A DNA stretch of 64,000 nucleotides, taken from Pseudoflavonifractor sp. AF19-9AC. GTDB taxonomy: Bacteria > Bacillota > Clostridia > Oscillospirales > Oscillospiraceae. The translations under genes were made by a program, and so were the position numbers. Location: assembly GCF_003478995.1 (NCBI RefSeq), contig NZ_QUGI01000001.1, positions 182,111 to 246,110 on the forward strand. The letters are read 5' to 3'. The notes below the pieces were generated by a model. That model saw nothing but the letters and a program-made list of their open reading frames with translations. It searched no databases and was not told where the DNA came from. Position 1 is the first letter of the stretch; each line of letters starts with the position of its first letter. Shown piece by piece: positions 52,899 to 62,531 of the stretch.

Positions 52899-53324
52899 TT
52901 AAAACTCAAACAGATTGAGCCCCACCTGGTCGCTGAACTTCCGGCCCACCTGGCCGTCCCACACCTGGAGGAAGAGCTCCAGCGTGGCGCTGATGACGGC
53001 GGAGGTGAGATGGCCGGCGTGCACCTGACCGGTGACGGGGTTTCCGATGGTGATGTGGAGGTGGAGGTAGGGCTCCCCCTCCTTGCGGGTGACGCTGCCC
53101 ACCAGGGCAGAAATCTCGTAGTCCCCCTGGTAGCGCTGAGAGTAGTATTGCTTCTCAGTCGTGTTAAAAATACCGATGGTTACATCGTTGGCCGCACCGA
53201 TAGCGGAGACAGAGGCCAGCTGGATGTTCTCGTCGGCCACCAGACGGGTGAGGGAGGACACGATCTCCTCGCCCGGATCCAGGCGCAGCACATAGCCCTG
53301 AGGAAATTTGCGGTATTCCATCAT
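52899..53324 (-). CDS. PPC/DUF296 domain protein
   Basis: 141 residues from ATG 53324 (GGAAAGGGG upstream). YVLRLDPGEEIVSSLTRLV, then HLHITIGNP and VHAGHLTSAVI place it in the PPC (DUF296) family, whose bacterial members form trimers with a His-bound metal. The function in bacteria is unclear; DNA binding has been proposed. Sits between rpmA and obgE. Confidence 0.88.
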   Translation of the reverse strand: MMEYRKFPQGYVLRLDPGEEIVSSLTRLVADENIQLASVSAIGAANDVTIGIFNTTEKQYYSQRYQGDYEISALVGSVTRKEGEPYLHLHITIGNPVTGQVHAGHLTSAVISATLELFLQVWDGQVGRKFSDQVGLNLFEF

Positions 53325-53348
53325 GTAAACCCCTTTCCAGTGAAAATA

Positions 53349-53380
53349 GAAGCCGCAAACGGCACTTCGTTTGCGGCTTC
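53349..53380 (-). terminator. Hairpin after rpmA
   Basis: A perfect 13-bp stem (53349-53361 with 53368-53380). On the minus strand TATTTTC follows. It is probably a partial terminator within the operon. Confidence 0.75.
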
Positions 53381-53392
53381 CTGTCAGCAAAA

Positions 53393-53683
53393 TTACTGAG
53401 CGATCTCCATCTCAACAATGGAAACCTGCTTGCGGTCCTTACCCAGACGCTCAAACTTGACCTTGCCGGACTTGAGCGCGAACAGGGTGTCGTCGCTGCC
53501 CTTGCCCACGTTGACACCGGGGTGAATGTGGGTGCCGCGCTGGCGGACCAGGATGTTGCCGGCCAGAACGAACTGACCGTCGCCCCGCTTCACGCCCAGG
53601 CGCTTGGCCTCGGAATCACGGCCGTTACGGGTGGAACCAACGCCCTTTTTGTGGGCGAAAAACTGCAAACCGATATTCAGCAT
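53393..53683 (-). CDS. rpmA: Ribosomal protein L27 with cleavable N-terminus
   Basis: 96 residues. The N-terminal extension MLNIGLQFF precedes [21 protein letters not shown], the normal L27 start. In Firmicutes this extension is removed by Prp, whose gene is next door. Located between prp and DUF296 genes. Confidence 0.97.
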   Translation of the reverse strand: MLNIGLQFFAHKKGVGSTRNGRDSEAKRLGVKRGDGQFVLAGNILVRQRGTHIHPGVNVGKGSDDTLFALKSGKVKFERLGKDRKQVSIVEMEIAQ

Positions 53684-53686
53684 AAC

Positions 53687-54016
53687 TTACACCTCCAAGA
53701 CAGAAATAGAGTCAGGATACTCCTCGGCCAGCTGGACGAAATGGACCATCAGAGCGGCCAGAAGAGTCTGGCAGGTGCTCTCATTGGTCTGTCCCAGGTG
53801 ACTGGGGAGCTTGAGGGTGATGGATGCGTCCTTTTCCCGCACCTTCACCGAGGCCTCCAAGCCCAGTACGTCGTTGACGGCGCACTCCACAAGGCGGACG
53901 GCACTGGTGATTGCGGCGCAGACGATGTCCTCGCCCTCGGGGGCATAGCCGCTGTGGCCTTCAACCTGAAAGCCAACGATCCGGCTGCCCTCGGAATGAA
54001 AGGTTACGGTGGTCAT
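53687..54016 (-). CDS. prp: Ribosomal-processing cysteine protease Prp
   Basis: 109 residues. Catalytic His and Cys in VEGHSGYAPEGEDIVCAAIT. It trims L27. Its ATG overlaps the rplU stop by one base, and rpmA begins 3 bases after its stop. Confidence 0.95.
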   Translation of the reverse strand: MTTVTFHSEGSRIVGFQVEGHSGYAPEGEDIVCAAITSAVRLVECAVNDVLGLEASVKVREKDASITLKLPSHLGQTNESTCQTLLAALMVHFVQLAEEYPDSISVLEV

Positions 54017-54327
54017 CAGGCCTTAATGGCGCCGATCTGGACCTTGGTGTAGGGCTGACGATGGCCCTGACGCTTGCGGTAGCCCTTCTTGGGGGTGTAC
54101 TTGAAGATGCGGATCTTCTTGCCCTTGCCGTTCTTCACGACAGTGGCCTCCACGCTGGCGCCCTCCACGGTGGGAGCACCGAAGGTGGCCTTGTCCCCGT
54201 CCAGGATAGCCAGAACCTGATCGAAGGTGATGGTCTGGCCGGCCTCGGCCTCCAGCTTCTCGATGAACAGAGTGTCGCCCTCCGCCACCTTGTACTGCTT
54301 GCCGCCGGTTACGATGATTGCGTTCAT
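54016..54327 (-). CDS. rplU: Ribosomal protein L21
   Basis: 103 residues from ATG 54327 (GGAG upstream). [18 protein letters not shown] and [19 protein letters not shown] are the L21 signatures. First gene of rplU-prp-rpmA-DUF296-obgE. Confidence 0.97.
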   Translation of the reverse strand: MNAIIVTGGKQYKVAEGDTLFIEKLEAEAGQTITFDQVLAILDGDKATFGAPTVEGASVEATVVKNGKGKKIRIFKYTPKKGYRKRQGHRQPYTKVQIGAIKA

Positions 54328-54438
54328 GATATTCAACTCCTTCATTACGGGCTCGCTCTCCTGGGAGGGAGTCGCCTCCACTTGCTGTCCCACTCAAAGC
54401 GGCTTTGATATTTTACCAAGCATCTGCCCCTATGTCAA
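54328..54438 (-). promoter_or_regulatory. Promoter and leader of the L21 operon
   Basis: Minus-strand TTGACA (54433-54438) and TAAAAT (54410-54415), spacer 17. About 75 bases of leader follow, possibly an L21-type autoregulatory leader; I did not fold it. Confidence 0.75.
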
Positions 54439-54485
54439 TAGAAAAACAGAGGATTTCCAGAGAAAAATGAAAAAATTCCGGAGAT

Positions 54486-55679
54486 TCAGGGGGCAAGAGC
54501 CAGAGCCGCATCCAGAATCTCCCCGGCAGCCTCCTCCTTGGACATGAGGGGCAGCTCCCGGGCGCCGGCGGCGGTGATGAGGGTGATGACATTGGTGTCG
54601 GTGCCGAAGCCCGCCCCGGCCACCTTCAGGTTGTTGGCGCAGATCATGTCCACCTTCTTTTTCTCCAGCTTGGCGGCGCTGTTTTCCAGCATGTCCCGGG
54701 TCTCCATGGAGAAGCCGCAGATGACCTGGCCCGCCCGGCGGTGGGCACCCAGGTGCTGGAGAATGTCGGTGGTGCGCTTCAGGGGGATGGATAGGTCCCC
54801 GTCCTTCTTTTTCATCTTGTCGTCACTGTACCCGGCGGGGGTGTAGTCGGCCACGGCGGCCGCTTTGAAGATGAAGTCGGCCCATTCCTGACGCTGGGAC
54901 ACCGCCTCAAACATGTCCTGAGCGGAGACCACGGGGACCACCTCCACAAAGGGCGGGGGCTCCAGGGCGGTGGGGCCGGTGACCAGGGTGACCTGGGCGC
55001 CCCGGAGCATGGCCACCCGGGCCACGGCGTAGCCCATCTTGCCGGTGGAGTGGTTGGTGAGGTAGCGCACTGGGTCCAGGGCCTCCTGAGTGGGGCCGGC
55101 GGTGACCAGTACATGGCGGCCCTCCAGGTCGTGGGGCAGGGCCAGATGGCGGAGAATGTGGTCCACCAGCTGCTGGGGTTCCGGCATCCGTCCGGGGCCC
55201 ACCGCCCCGCAGGCCAGGTGGCCGGAGCCGGGGGCAATGACCTCCCAGCCGTAGCGGCGCAGGGTGTCCAGGTTGTCCTGGGTCACCTGGTTTTCATACA
55301 TATGGGTGTTCATGGCCGGGGCGATGAGCTTGGGGCAGGTGCAAGCCAGCACGGTGGTGGTGAGCATGTCGTCCGCCAGGCCGTGGGCCAGCTTGGCGCA
55401 CACATTGGCGGTGGCGGGGGCGATGATCACAAGGTCGGTGCGGTCGGCCAGGGCGATGTGCTCCACCTGGTGGCTGAAATTGCGGTCAAAGGTGTCCACC
55501 ATGCACCGCCGCCCGGTGAGCTGTTCAAAGGTAAGGGGGGCAATGAACTGGGTGGCGTTTTTGGTCATGACCACCTCCACATTGGCGTGGAGCTTCACCA
55601 GAGCGGAGGCCAGATAGGCGGCCTTGTAGGCGGCAATGCCGCCGGTGACGCCCAGAAGGACGGTTTTTCCCTTCAGCAT
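54486..55679 (-). CDS. coaBC: CoaBC: phosphopantothenoylcysteine synthetase/decarboxylase
   Basis: 397 residues. The FMN decarboxylase domain (CoaC, 1 to about 180) has the catalytic His in SHQVEHIALA, PAMNTHMYEN and the active-site Cys in GHLACGAVGPGRM. The CoaB domain has TAGPTQEALDPVRYLTNHSTGKMG and a Lys-rich DDKMKKKDG loop. Two middle steps of CoA synthesis. Divergent from coaX. Confidence 0.96.
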   Translation of the reverse strand: MLKGKTVLLGVTGGIAAYKAAYLASALVKLHANVEVVMTKNATQFIAPLTFEQLTGRRCMVDTFDRNFSHQVEHIALADRTDLVIIAPATANVCAKLAHGLADDMLTTTVLACTCPKLIAPAMNTHMYENQVTQDNLDTLRRYGWEVIAPGSGHLACGAVGPGRMPEPQQLVDHILRHLALPHDLEGRHVLVTAGPTQEALDPVRYLTNHSTGKMGYAVARVAMLRGAQVTLVTGPTALEPPPFVEVVPVVSAQDMFEAVSQRQEWADFIFKAAAVADYTPAGYSDDKMKKKDGDLSIPLKRTTDILQHLGAHRRAGQVICGFSMETRDMLENSAAKLEKKKVDMICANNLKVAGAGFGTDTNVITLITAAGARELPLMSKEEAAGEILDAALALAP

Positions 55680-55842
55680 AACGGTAATCCCTCCCGGCCG
55701 GGGTTGAGATTGGGAGCCCGGCCCGTGTTTTCGGCTCCATTATACAGAGTTTTTTCTCTGCTGTAAAGCTGGAGACGCCCGGTATTCCTCCGGTGTCCTG
55801 CCCCATTTTTTACAAAAAGAGAGCAAACACCTCATGTTTTTC

Positions 55843-55871
55843 TTGCGCCGGACTTCCCAGTCCTATATAAT
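55843..55871 (+). promoter_or_regulatory. Promoter of coaX
   Basis: TTGCGC (55843) and TATAAT (55866), spacer 17. Confidence 0.75.
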
Positions 55872-55974
55872 ATTTGGGCAAGAATTTGGGCGGACCTGGT
55901 TTTGCCCCGCGGTATTGTACCCCGGCCGGGACGACGGGAGTAGAAAATCAGCGGTGCTGCCCCAGTGCAGGTGA

Positions 55975-56769
55975 ATGAATATGCTCCTGGCCATTGATAT
56001 TGGAAATACAAACATTGTCATCGGCGGCATCCGGGATGGAAAAATCGTCTTTGAGGCCCGGGTGGCCACTGACCACATCAAAACCTCCGACCAGTACGGC
56101 GTGGACATCAAGAATGTTCTCTCCCTCTTCGACACTAAGCCGGAGGACATTCATGACTGCATCATCTCCTCGGTGGTGCCCCCGGTGTTCAACTCGGTGC
56201 GTACCGGCGTGATGAAGGTCATTCATAAGCCCCCCCTGGTGGTGGGGCCGGGCATCAAGACCGGACTGAACATCCAGATGGATACCCCCTCTCAGGTGGG
56301 CAGCGACCGCATTGTCATTGCCGTGGCCGCCCTGGCGGAGTATGAGCCCCCCCTGACCCTGGTGGACATGGGGACGGCCACCACCATCGAGGTGGTGGGG
56401 AAGGGGAACACCTATCTGGGCGGCTGCATCATCCCCGGCGTGCGGGTGTCCCTGGAGGCCCTTACCTCCAAGACCGCTCAGCTGCCCGGCATTCAGCTGG
56501 ACAAGCCCCGGAGGGTTATCGGCAAAAACACCGTGGACTGCATGCGCAGCGGCGTGATGTACGGCGCGGCGGCCATGCTGGACGGGATGCTGGATCGGGT
56601 GGAGGAGGAGCTGGGCTTAAGCACCACCGTGGTGGCCACGGGAGGCATGGCCCAGTTCGTGGTCCCTCTGTGCCGGCGGAAGATTATCCTGGAAAAGGAC
56701 CTGCTGCTCAAGGGCCTGAACGTCCTGTACCAGAAAAACATTCCCGAGCGGCGGAAAGAGGAGCGGTAA
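55975..56769 (+). CDS. coaX: Type III pantothenate kinase
   Basis: 264 residues. LLAIDIGNTNIVIGG and VDMGTATTIEVV are the phosphate and catalytic motifs of the ASKHA-fold CoaX. First step of CoA synthesis. ATG 55975 or 55981 are both possible. Faces coaBC across a 295-base gap that contains its promoter. Confidence 0.96.
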   Translation: MNMLLAIDIGNTNIVIGGIRDGKIVFEARVATDHIKTSDQYGVDIKNVLSLFDTKPEDIHDCIISSVVPPVFNSVRTGVMKVIHKPPLVVGPGIKTGLNIQMDTPSQVGSDRIVIAVAALAEYEPPLTLVDMGTATTIEVVGKGNTYLGGCIIPGVRVSLEALTSKTAQLPGIQLDKPRRVIGKNTVDCMRSGVMYGAAAMLDGMLDRVEEELGLSTTVVATGGMAQFVVPLCRRKIILEKDLLLKGLNVLYQKNIPERRKEER

Positions 56770-56791
56770 GGGGGATTTCCCCGCCGAACCC

Positions 56792-56820
56792 TTGACAGAA
56801 AGCGGCCCATTTCGTATAAT
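56792..56820 (+). promoter_or_regulatory. Consensus promoter of the T-box operon
   Basis: Perfect TTGACA (56792) and TATAAT (56815) with 17 bases between. Confidence 0.93.
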
Positions 56821-56826
56821 AAACCC

Positions 56827-57100
56827 TGCATAACCGGCCAAAGCCGGTCTGCCACAAGCAATGCGGAAGAGGAGTACCCGGAGCGGAGAAGCTGCAGAGA
56901 GGGGACGGACGGTGCAAGTCCCTGCTTTCACCCGGAGAAGTGCCTTCCAAGCTCCGCCCCCGAACCCCAGTGCAGTAAGGGGCGGCGGTGCCCACCGTTA
57001 TCGGAGACAAGTGTGGATGTTTGGCATCCAAATTCAGGTGGTACCGCGGACGATGCTTCAGTTCGCCCTGAGCCTATTTAGGCTCAGGGCGTTTTTTGTG
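56827..57100 (+). promoter_or_regulatory. T-box leader for the YcxB-like/valS operon
   Basis: Stem I shows the S-turn AGGAGTAC opposite AGAAGTGC, and the T-box sequence AGGTGGTACCGCG lies at 57036-57048. The terminator stem is 57064-57074 with 57081-57091 and six T. Uncharged tRNA should stabilise the antiterminator. The specifier reads GTG (Val) directly after GAA, or TGC (Cys) one base later; the downstream valS favours Val. Confidence 0.93.
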
Positions 57101-57131
57101 GAGTCAGACCGCACAAAAGGAGGCAGATGGG

Positions 57132-57668
57132 ATGCTGAAAACCAGCACAGACTATGACAGCGCCTGTATGGAAGAGCTCCAATGGGTGGCGGGCAAAACC
57201 TTTGCCAAAGATTCCATCCGAAAGAAACGGGCCGGGGCCTTGGCCGCGGGGCTGGTTCTCACGGTCGGCGGTCTGGGCGTGTTTACGTGGACCAGGGCCT
57301 GGTGGCTTCTTGTGGTGTGCGCGGTGGGGCTGCTGCCCCTTTTGTGGAGCATCTTCTACTACCCCTTCACCGGCTGGGCCTCCAGCCGGAACCTGGGAAA
57401 GGACCGCATGCCCTGCGACTTCTTTATGGAAAAGCGGGCCATTTTGCTGACCCAGGGAAAGGTTCGCGAGGAGATTCCCTACACCCAATGTGCCAGGCTG
57501 ATGGAGGCGGAGCGGAGCATCTACGTCTTTTTGGAGAGCGGCCGGGGACTCATTCTGGACAAGTCCAACCTGATGGGCGGGAGCGTGGAGGAGCTGCGCA
57601 CCCTGCTTCAGGAGAAGACGGGGAAGTCCCTGGAGTGGTTCGGGCGGAGACCGGCCGGTAAAAAGTAA
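57132..57668 (+). CDS. YcxB-like membrane protein
   Basis: 178 residues from ATG 57132 with AAGGAGG upstream. Two membrane spans ([20 protein letters not shown] and [21 protein letters not shown]) and a C-terminal soluble part with [33 protein letters not shown] resemble the YcxB-like domain. Function unknown. Lies between the T-box terminator and valS, so it is under T-box control. Confidence 0.8.
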   Translation: MLKTSTDYDSACMEELQWVAGKTFAKDSIRKKRAGALAAGLVLTVGGLGVFTWTRAWWLLVVCAVGLLPLLWSIFYYPFTGWASSRNLGKDRMPCDFFMEKRAILLTQGKVREEIPYTQCARLMEAERSIYVFLESGRGLILDKSNLMGGSVEELRTLLQEKTGKSLEWFGRRPAGKK

Positions 57669-57733
57669 AGGAAGCAACCCTCAAGAGAGTGAAACCATAT
57701 CATTATTCTGAAACAGAACAGGAGACAGATAAC

Positions 57734-60364
57734 ATGGGTATTGAATTGCCAAAGGTCTATGAGCCGCAGGAGGCTGAGGGCCGCATCTACGAGAAGTGGG
57801 AGAAGGCCGGCTGCTTCCGGGGCATCCGCGACCCCAAGAAGAAGCCCTTCACCATCGTCATGCCGCCCCCCAATGTAACGGGCCAGCTGCACATGGGTCA
57901 CGCTATGGACTGCGCCCTGCAGGACATCCTCATCCGCTTCAAGCGGATGCAGGGCTACGCCGCCCTGTGGGTTCCCGGCACCGACCACGCCGGCATCGCC
58001 ACCCAGATCAAGGTGGAGGAGGACCTGCGGGTCAACGAGGGTCTCACCCGCTACGATCTTGGGCGGGAGAAGTTCCTGGAGCGGGTGTGGGACTGGAAGA
58101 ACAAGTTCGGCAACCGCATCGTGGAGCAGCAGAAGAAGATGGGTGCCTCTTGTGACTGGGAGCGCTCCCGCTTCACCATGGACGAGGGCTGCTCCAAGGC
58201 AGTCCGGGAGGTCTTTGTCAACCTCTATGAGAAGGGCCTCATCTACAAGGGCAGCCGCATCATCAACTGGTGCCCCCACTGCGTCACTGCTCTCTCTGAC
58301 GCCGAGGTAGAGTACCAGGACAAGCCCGGCTACTTCTGGCACATCCGCTACCCCATCCAGGGCGAGGAGGGCCGCTATGTCATCGTGGCTACCACCCGGC
58401 CTGAGACCATGCTGGGCGACACCGGCGTGGCCGTCCACCCCGACGACGAGCGCTACAAGGACATTGTGGGCAAGAAGTGCATCCTGCCCCTGGTGGGCCG
58501 TGAGATGCCCATCGTGGCCGACGAGTACGTGGATATGGAGTTCGGTACCGGCTGCGTGAAGATGACCCCCGCCCACGACCCCAACGACTTCGAGGTCGGC
58601 CTGCGCCAGAACCTGGAGACCATCCGCGTGCTGGACGACAACGGCAAGGTGGTGGAAGGCTACGGCAAGTACTCCGGCATGGACCGCTACGAGGCCCGCA
58701 AGGCCATCGTGGCCGACCTGGAGGAGCAGGGCTACCTTGTGAAGGTGGAGCCCCACCAGCACAACGTGGGCACCTGCTACCGCTGCCACAGCGACGTGGA
58801 GCCCATCATCTCCGCCCAGTGGTTTGTAAAGATGAAGCCCCTGGCCGAGGAGGCCCTGCGGGTAGTGAACGACGGCGAGGTCAAGTTCGTTCCCGACCGC
58901 TTTGCCAAGACCTACACCAACTGGATGGAGAACGTCCACGACTGGTGTATCTCCCGCCAGCTGTGGTGGGGCCACCAGATCCCCGTGTGGTACTGCGACG
59001 ACTGCGGCCACATGACCGTCAGCCGTGAGGATGCCTGCGAGTGCGAGAAGTGCCACTCCAAGAACATCCACCGGGACCCCGACGTGCTGGATACCTGGTT
59101 CTCTTCCGCCCTGTGGCCCTTCTCCACTCTGGGCTGGCCGGACAAGACGGAGGACCTGGACTTTTTCTATCCCACTGACGTTCTGGTCACCGGCTACGAC
59201 ATCATCTTCTTCTGGGTGGCCCGGATGATCTTCTCCGCCTGCGAGCAGACCAAGAAGCCCCCCTTCCACACCGTGTTCATCCACGGCCTGGTTCGGGACG
59301 ACAAGGGCCGCAAGATGTCCAAGTCTCTGGGCAACGGCATTGATCCCCTGGAGATTGCCGATAAGTACGGCGCCGACGCCCTGCGCTTCAACCTGGTCAC
59401 CGGAAACTCCCCCGGAAACGACATGCGCTTCTACACCGAGCGGTGCGAGGCCATGCGCAACTTCGCCAACAAGATTTGGAACGCCAGCCGCTTCCTCATG
59501 ATGAACCTGACCATCGACAAGTGTGAGCTGCCCGAGAAGCTGGAGCTGGAGGACAAGTGGATCCTCTCCAAGCTGAACCGGGTCATCCCCGAGGTCACCG
59601 AGAACATGGACAAGTACGAGTTGGGCGTGGCCGCGCAGAAGATCTACGACTTCATCTGGGACGACTACTGCGACTGGTATATCGAGCTGACAAAGACCCG
59701 TCTCCAGGGCGACGATCAGGACAGCAAGGTCCGGGCCCAGCAGGTGCTGTGCTACGTGCTCACCCAGATGCTCAAGCTGCTGCACCCCTTCATGCCCTTC
59801 ATCACGGAGGAGATCTGGCAGGCCCTGCCCCACGAGGGCGACTTCCTCATGCTCTCCGACTGGCCCAAGGCTGACCCCGCCCTGGACTTCCCCCAGGAGG
59901 AGCAGGCCATGGAGATCATTATGGACGCCATCCGGGCTGTCCGCACCCGCCGCAGCGAGATGAACGTGCCCCCCTCCAAGAAAGCCCACCTCACCGTGGC
60001 CACCAAGGAGGAGCAGGTCTTCAGCCTGGGCGTGCCCTTCCTGAAGAAGCTGGCCTACGCCAGCGACGTGGCCATCGTCCCCGCGGACCAGGCTCCCGCT
60101 GCTGCCGGCATGGTGGCCGTGGTTACCCACGCCGCCCAGATGTTCATCCCTCTGGGTGAGCTGGTGGACCTGGAGAAGGAGAAGGCCCGCCTGGAGAAGG
60201 AACTGAAGAAGAACACCGCAGAGCTGGAGAAGCTGAACACCAAGCTCAATAACCCCGGCTTTGTGAACAAGGCCCCCGCCAACGTGGTGGAGGCGGAGCG
60301 GGAGCGCTCTGTGAAGCTCGCCGAGCTGGTGGCCAAGCTGGAGGAGCAGCTCAAGGGCATGTAA
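57734..60364 (+). CDS. valS: Valyl-tRNA synthetase
   Basis: 876 residues from ATG 57734. HIGH variant HMGHA in [25 protein letters not shown], the editing domain with [18 protein letters not shown], and a C-terminal coiled coil. Charges tRNA-Val. A stretch at about 430-452 has four Cys (CDDC, CECEKC), a zinc-ribbon insertion seen in some bacterial enzymes. Confidence 0.97.
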   Translation: MGIELPKVYEPQEAEGRIYEKWEKAGCFRGIRDPKKKPFTIVMPPPNVTGQLHMGHAMDCALQDILIRFKRMQGYAALWVPGTDHAGIATQIKVEEDLRVNEGLTRYDLGREKFLERVWDWKNKFGNRIVEQQKKMGASCDWERSRFTMDEGCSKAVREVFVNLYEKGLIYKGSRIINWCPHCVTALSDAEVEYQDKPGYFWHIRYPIQGEEGRYVIVATTRPETMLGDTGVAVHPDDERYKDIVGKKCILPLVGREMPIVADEYVDMEFGTGCVKMTPAHDPNDFEVGLRQNLETIRVLDDNGKVVEGYGKYSGMDRYEARKAIVADLEEQGYLVKVEPHQHNVGTCYRCHSDVEPIISAQWFVKMKPLAEEALRVVNDGEVKFVPDRFAKTYTNWMENVHDWCISRQLWWGHQIPVWYCDDCGHMTVSREDACECEKCHSKNIHRDPDVLDTWFSSALWPFSTLGWPDKTEDLDFFYPTDVLVTGYDIIFFWVARMIFSACEQTKKPPFHTVFIHGLVRDDKGRKMSKSLGNGIDPLEIADKYGADALRFNLVTGNSPGNDMRFYTERCEAMRNFANKIWNASRFLMMNLTIDKCELPEKLELEDKWILSKLNRVIPEVTENMDKYELGVAAQKIYDFIWDDYCDWYIELTKTRLQGDDQDSKVRAQQVLCYVLTQMLKLLHPFMPFITEEIWQALPHEGDFLMLSDWPKADPALDFPQEEQAMEIIMDAIRAVRTRRSEMNVPPSKKAHLTVATKEEQVFSLGVPFLKKLAYASDVAIVPADQAPAAAGMVAVVTHAAQMFIPLGELVDLEKEKARLEKELKKNTAELEKLNTKLNNPGFVNKAPANVVEAERERSVKLAELVAKLEEQLKGM

Positions 60365-60368
60365 CGGC

Positions 60369-60923
60369 ATGTTATTTGCAATTTTAACAAGTATTTATGG
60401 AATCTTTGTACTGGTACTTCTGATCGTTGTACTTGGGCGCACACTATACAACGAGAAGCAGAAGCAAAAAGAAGAGTGTCGAAAACGGTATGGTGCAGAT
60501 TTCTATACCTTGTCACCAGCGGAGCAGCGCCAGCGTCGGGAGGAATATGAGCTGAAGCAGGAGCTGCTGAAGCAGCAGCAACTGGAAGAACTGGCAAAGC
60601 GGCGTCATGAGCAGGAAGAACAGCGCAGGCGCCAGGAAGAAGAGGCACGCCGGGCGGAACAGGAACGTCGAGAGGCGGAGGAAAAAGCAAGGCGTGCCCA
60701 GCTTCGTGCTAGGATGGAGGCAGAGTTCCAAGCTGCCTTGGCATTGGAACAGGAGCGACAGGAACGTGCGTTGCAGCTCCAGACTCGGATCGACGTGGAG
60801 AATGCCCGCCAACTGCAGGAGCAGGATAGGGAACGCAGGGTACCTCCAGCTTGCTACGGAAACCTCTGTGCTGACTGTCCACGAGAAAAAAGAGGATTAC
60901 CATGTCTGCTGGAAGATTCCTGA
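60369..60923 (+). CDS. Membrane-anchored coiled-coil protein
   Basis: 184 residues. One N-terminal span (LFAILTSIYGIFVLVLLIVVLG), then a long Glu/Arg/Gln coiled coil (residues about 55-160), and a Cys-rich end with CYGNLCADC and GLPC. Starts 5 bases after valS but has different, more AT-rich codons. Unknown function. Confidence 0.7.
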   Translation: MLFAILTSIYGIFVLVLLIVVLGRTLYNEKQKQKEECRKRYGADFYTLSPAEQRQRREEYELKQELLKQQQLEELAKRRHEQEEQRRRQEEEARRAEQERREAEEKARRAQLRARMEAEFQAALALEQERQERALQLQTRIDVENARQLQEQDRERRVPPACYGNLCADCPREKRGLPCLLEDS

Positions 60924-60936
60924 ACTTGTCATTGAG

Positions 60937-60972
60937 AAAGTCCCGTTCATGAAGATGAACGGGACTTTTATC
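60937..60972 (+). terminator. Terminator of the valS operon
   Basis: A perfect 14-bp stem (60937-60950 with 60955-60968) followed by TATCTT. Confidence 0.85.
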
Positions 60973-61041
60973 TTGACAAGGGTAGTATTTGCCTTTTAAG
61001 ATAAGTTTAGATGCATATTTGAGGAGTAGGAGAGAACTATT

Positions 61042-62055
61042 ATGGCAACGGTTACTCTGGGCCGCACCGGAATTGTGGCCCAAAAGCAGGCCTTTGGCTG
61101 CCTGCCTATCCAGCGGATTTCCAAAACCGAGGCGGTAGATCTGCTCCGCTGGGCCTATGACGGCGGGATGAACTATTTTGACACCGCCCGGGCCTACACC
61201 GACAGTGAGGAGAAGGTAGGCGCCGCCTTTGCCGGCATGCGGGATAAAGTGTATATTGCCACTAAGACCGCTGCGGTGACGGCAGAGGGCATGTGGGAGG
61301 ACCTGGAGCAGAGCCTCCGCATGCTCCAGACCGATTACATCGACGTCTATCAGTTCCATAATCCGGCCTTCTGCCCCAAGCCCGGCGGGGAGGACGGCTT
61401 GTATGACGCCGCTCTGGAGGCTAAAAAGCAGGGCAAGATCCGGCATATTTCCATCACTAACCACCGTCTGTCGGTGGCCCATGAGGCCATCGACTCGGGG
61501 CTGTATGAGACCCTCCAGTTTCCGTACAGCTACCTGGCCGGACCACAGGAGCAGGAACTGGTGGATAAGTGCCGGGCGGCCAATATGGGCTTTATCGCCA
61601 TGAAAGGACTGGCTGGCGGCCTCATTCAAAGCGGTTACGCGGCGGCGGCCTTTATGGAGCAGCAGCCCGACGTACTGCCCATCTGGGGCGTTCAGCACGG
61701 CTGGGAGCTGGAGCAGTTCCTGGACTGTGTTAAGAATCCCCCGGTCATGACGGAGGAGTACCGGGAAATTATTGAGCGGGACCGGAAGGAACTCGCCGGA
61801 GACTTCTGCCGAGGCTGCGGCTACTGCATGCCCTGCCCTGTGGGAATTGAGATCAACAACTGCGCCCGCATGTCACTGATGCTCCGCCGGGCGCCCACTG
61901 CCGGTTGGCTGAGCCCAGAGTACCAGGCCAAGATGGAAAAGATCAAGGACTGTCTCCACTGCGGCCAGTGCATGAAAAAGTGCCCCTATGGGCTGAACAC
62001 ACCCCACCTGCTGGAGCAGAACTACTTGGACTATCAGACCTATTTGAAGAAATAA
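61042..62055 (+). CDS. Aldo/keto reductase with two [4Fe-4S] ferredoxin motifs
   Basis: 337 residues. The TIM-barrel part keeps the catalytic pattern NYFDTARAYTDSEEKVG (Asp and Tyr), ATKTAAV (Lys) and VYQFHNP (His). The C-terminal part has CRGCGYCMPCP and CLHCGQCMKKCP, two ferredoxin-like clusters. Electrons may come from ferredoxin rather than NADPH alone. Substrate unknown. Single gene. Confidence 0.92.
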   Translation: MATVTLGRTGIVAQKQAFGCLPIQRISKTEAVDLLRWAYDGGMNYFDTARAYTDSEEKVGAAFAGMRDKVYIATKTAAVTAEGMWEDLEQSLRMLQTDYIDVYQFHNPAFCPKPGGEDGLYDAALEAKKQGKIRHISITNHRLSVAHEAIDSGLYETLQFPYSYLAGPQEQELVDKCRAANMGFIAMKGLAGGLIQSGYAAAAFMEQQPDVLPIWGVQHGWELEQFLDCVKNPPVMTEEYREIIERDRKELAGDFCRGCGYCMPCPVGIEINNCARMSLMLRRAPTAGWLSPEYQAKMEKIKDCLHCGQCMKKCPYGLNTPHLLEQNYLDYQTYLKK

Positions 62056-62149
62056 GTGCGCCCGTGGCCCCGGCCCATTTTGGGCTGGGGCCGCGCTGTT
62101 TGGCGGGGCCGAAGGTTGACAAGGGCGGGGAAGTTGGGTACAATTCCCT

Positions 62150-62465
62150 GGTACAAATCAATCGAATCTCGAGTGCCTCTGTGGGCGTGTGGTCCACGGG
62201 GGAGAATAGGAAACCGGGTGAGAATCCCGGACGGGACCGCCGCTGTAAGCGTGTTTCGGCCCTTCCACAGGCGAAAGCCGGTCATTGGGGAAACCTGAGA
62301 AGGCGGAAGGGGCGGGAGCAGAGTCGATCTGCTCCAACGCGCGAAGTCAGAAGACCTGCTTGAGAGAAGTGTACCCGAGCCCCCGGGATTGGGGCGGTAT
62401 GGTGCAGCCAAAAGGAACGCGGAAAAAGGCCGCGGCGGTTCGTCATGGACTGCCGCGGCGTTTTG
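62150..62465 (+). promoter_or_regulatory. Cobalamin riboswitch with terminator
   Basis: The B12-box region reads GGTGAGAATCCCGGACGGGA then CCGCCGCTGTAAGCG (about 62217-62253), with GGGGAAACCTGAGAAGGCGG at about 62287 and GAAGTCAGAAGACCTGCTTGA near 62344. The expression platform is the hairpin 62429-62436/62452-62459 followed by GTTTTG. B12 should switch the downstream gene off. The 5' boundary is approximate. Confidence 0.92.
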
Positions 62466-62531
62466 TTTCCCTTTCCGGCGGTTGACCCAGAGTGTGTTGG
62501 CGGAATACCGCCAGGAAAGGAAGATGTGTAT

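Noticed and set aside
57608..60370. A 920-codon open frame opposite valS
   Set aside because: Antisense shadow caused by GC3-biased codons; composition is Leu/Val/His-rich without domains, while valS is unmistakable.
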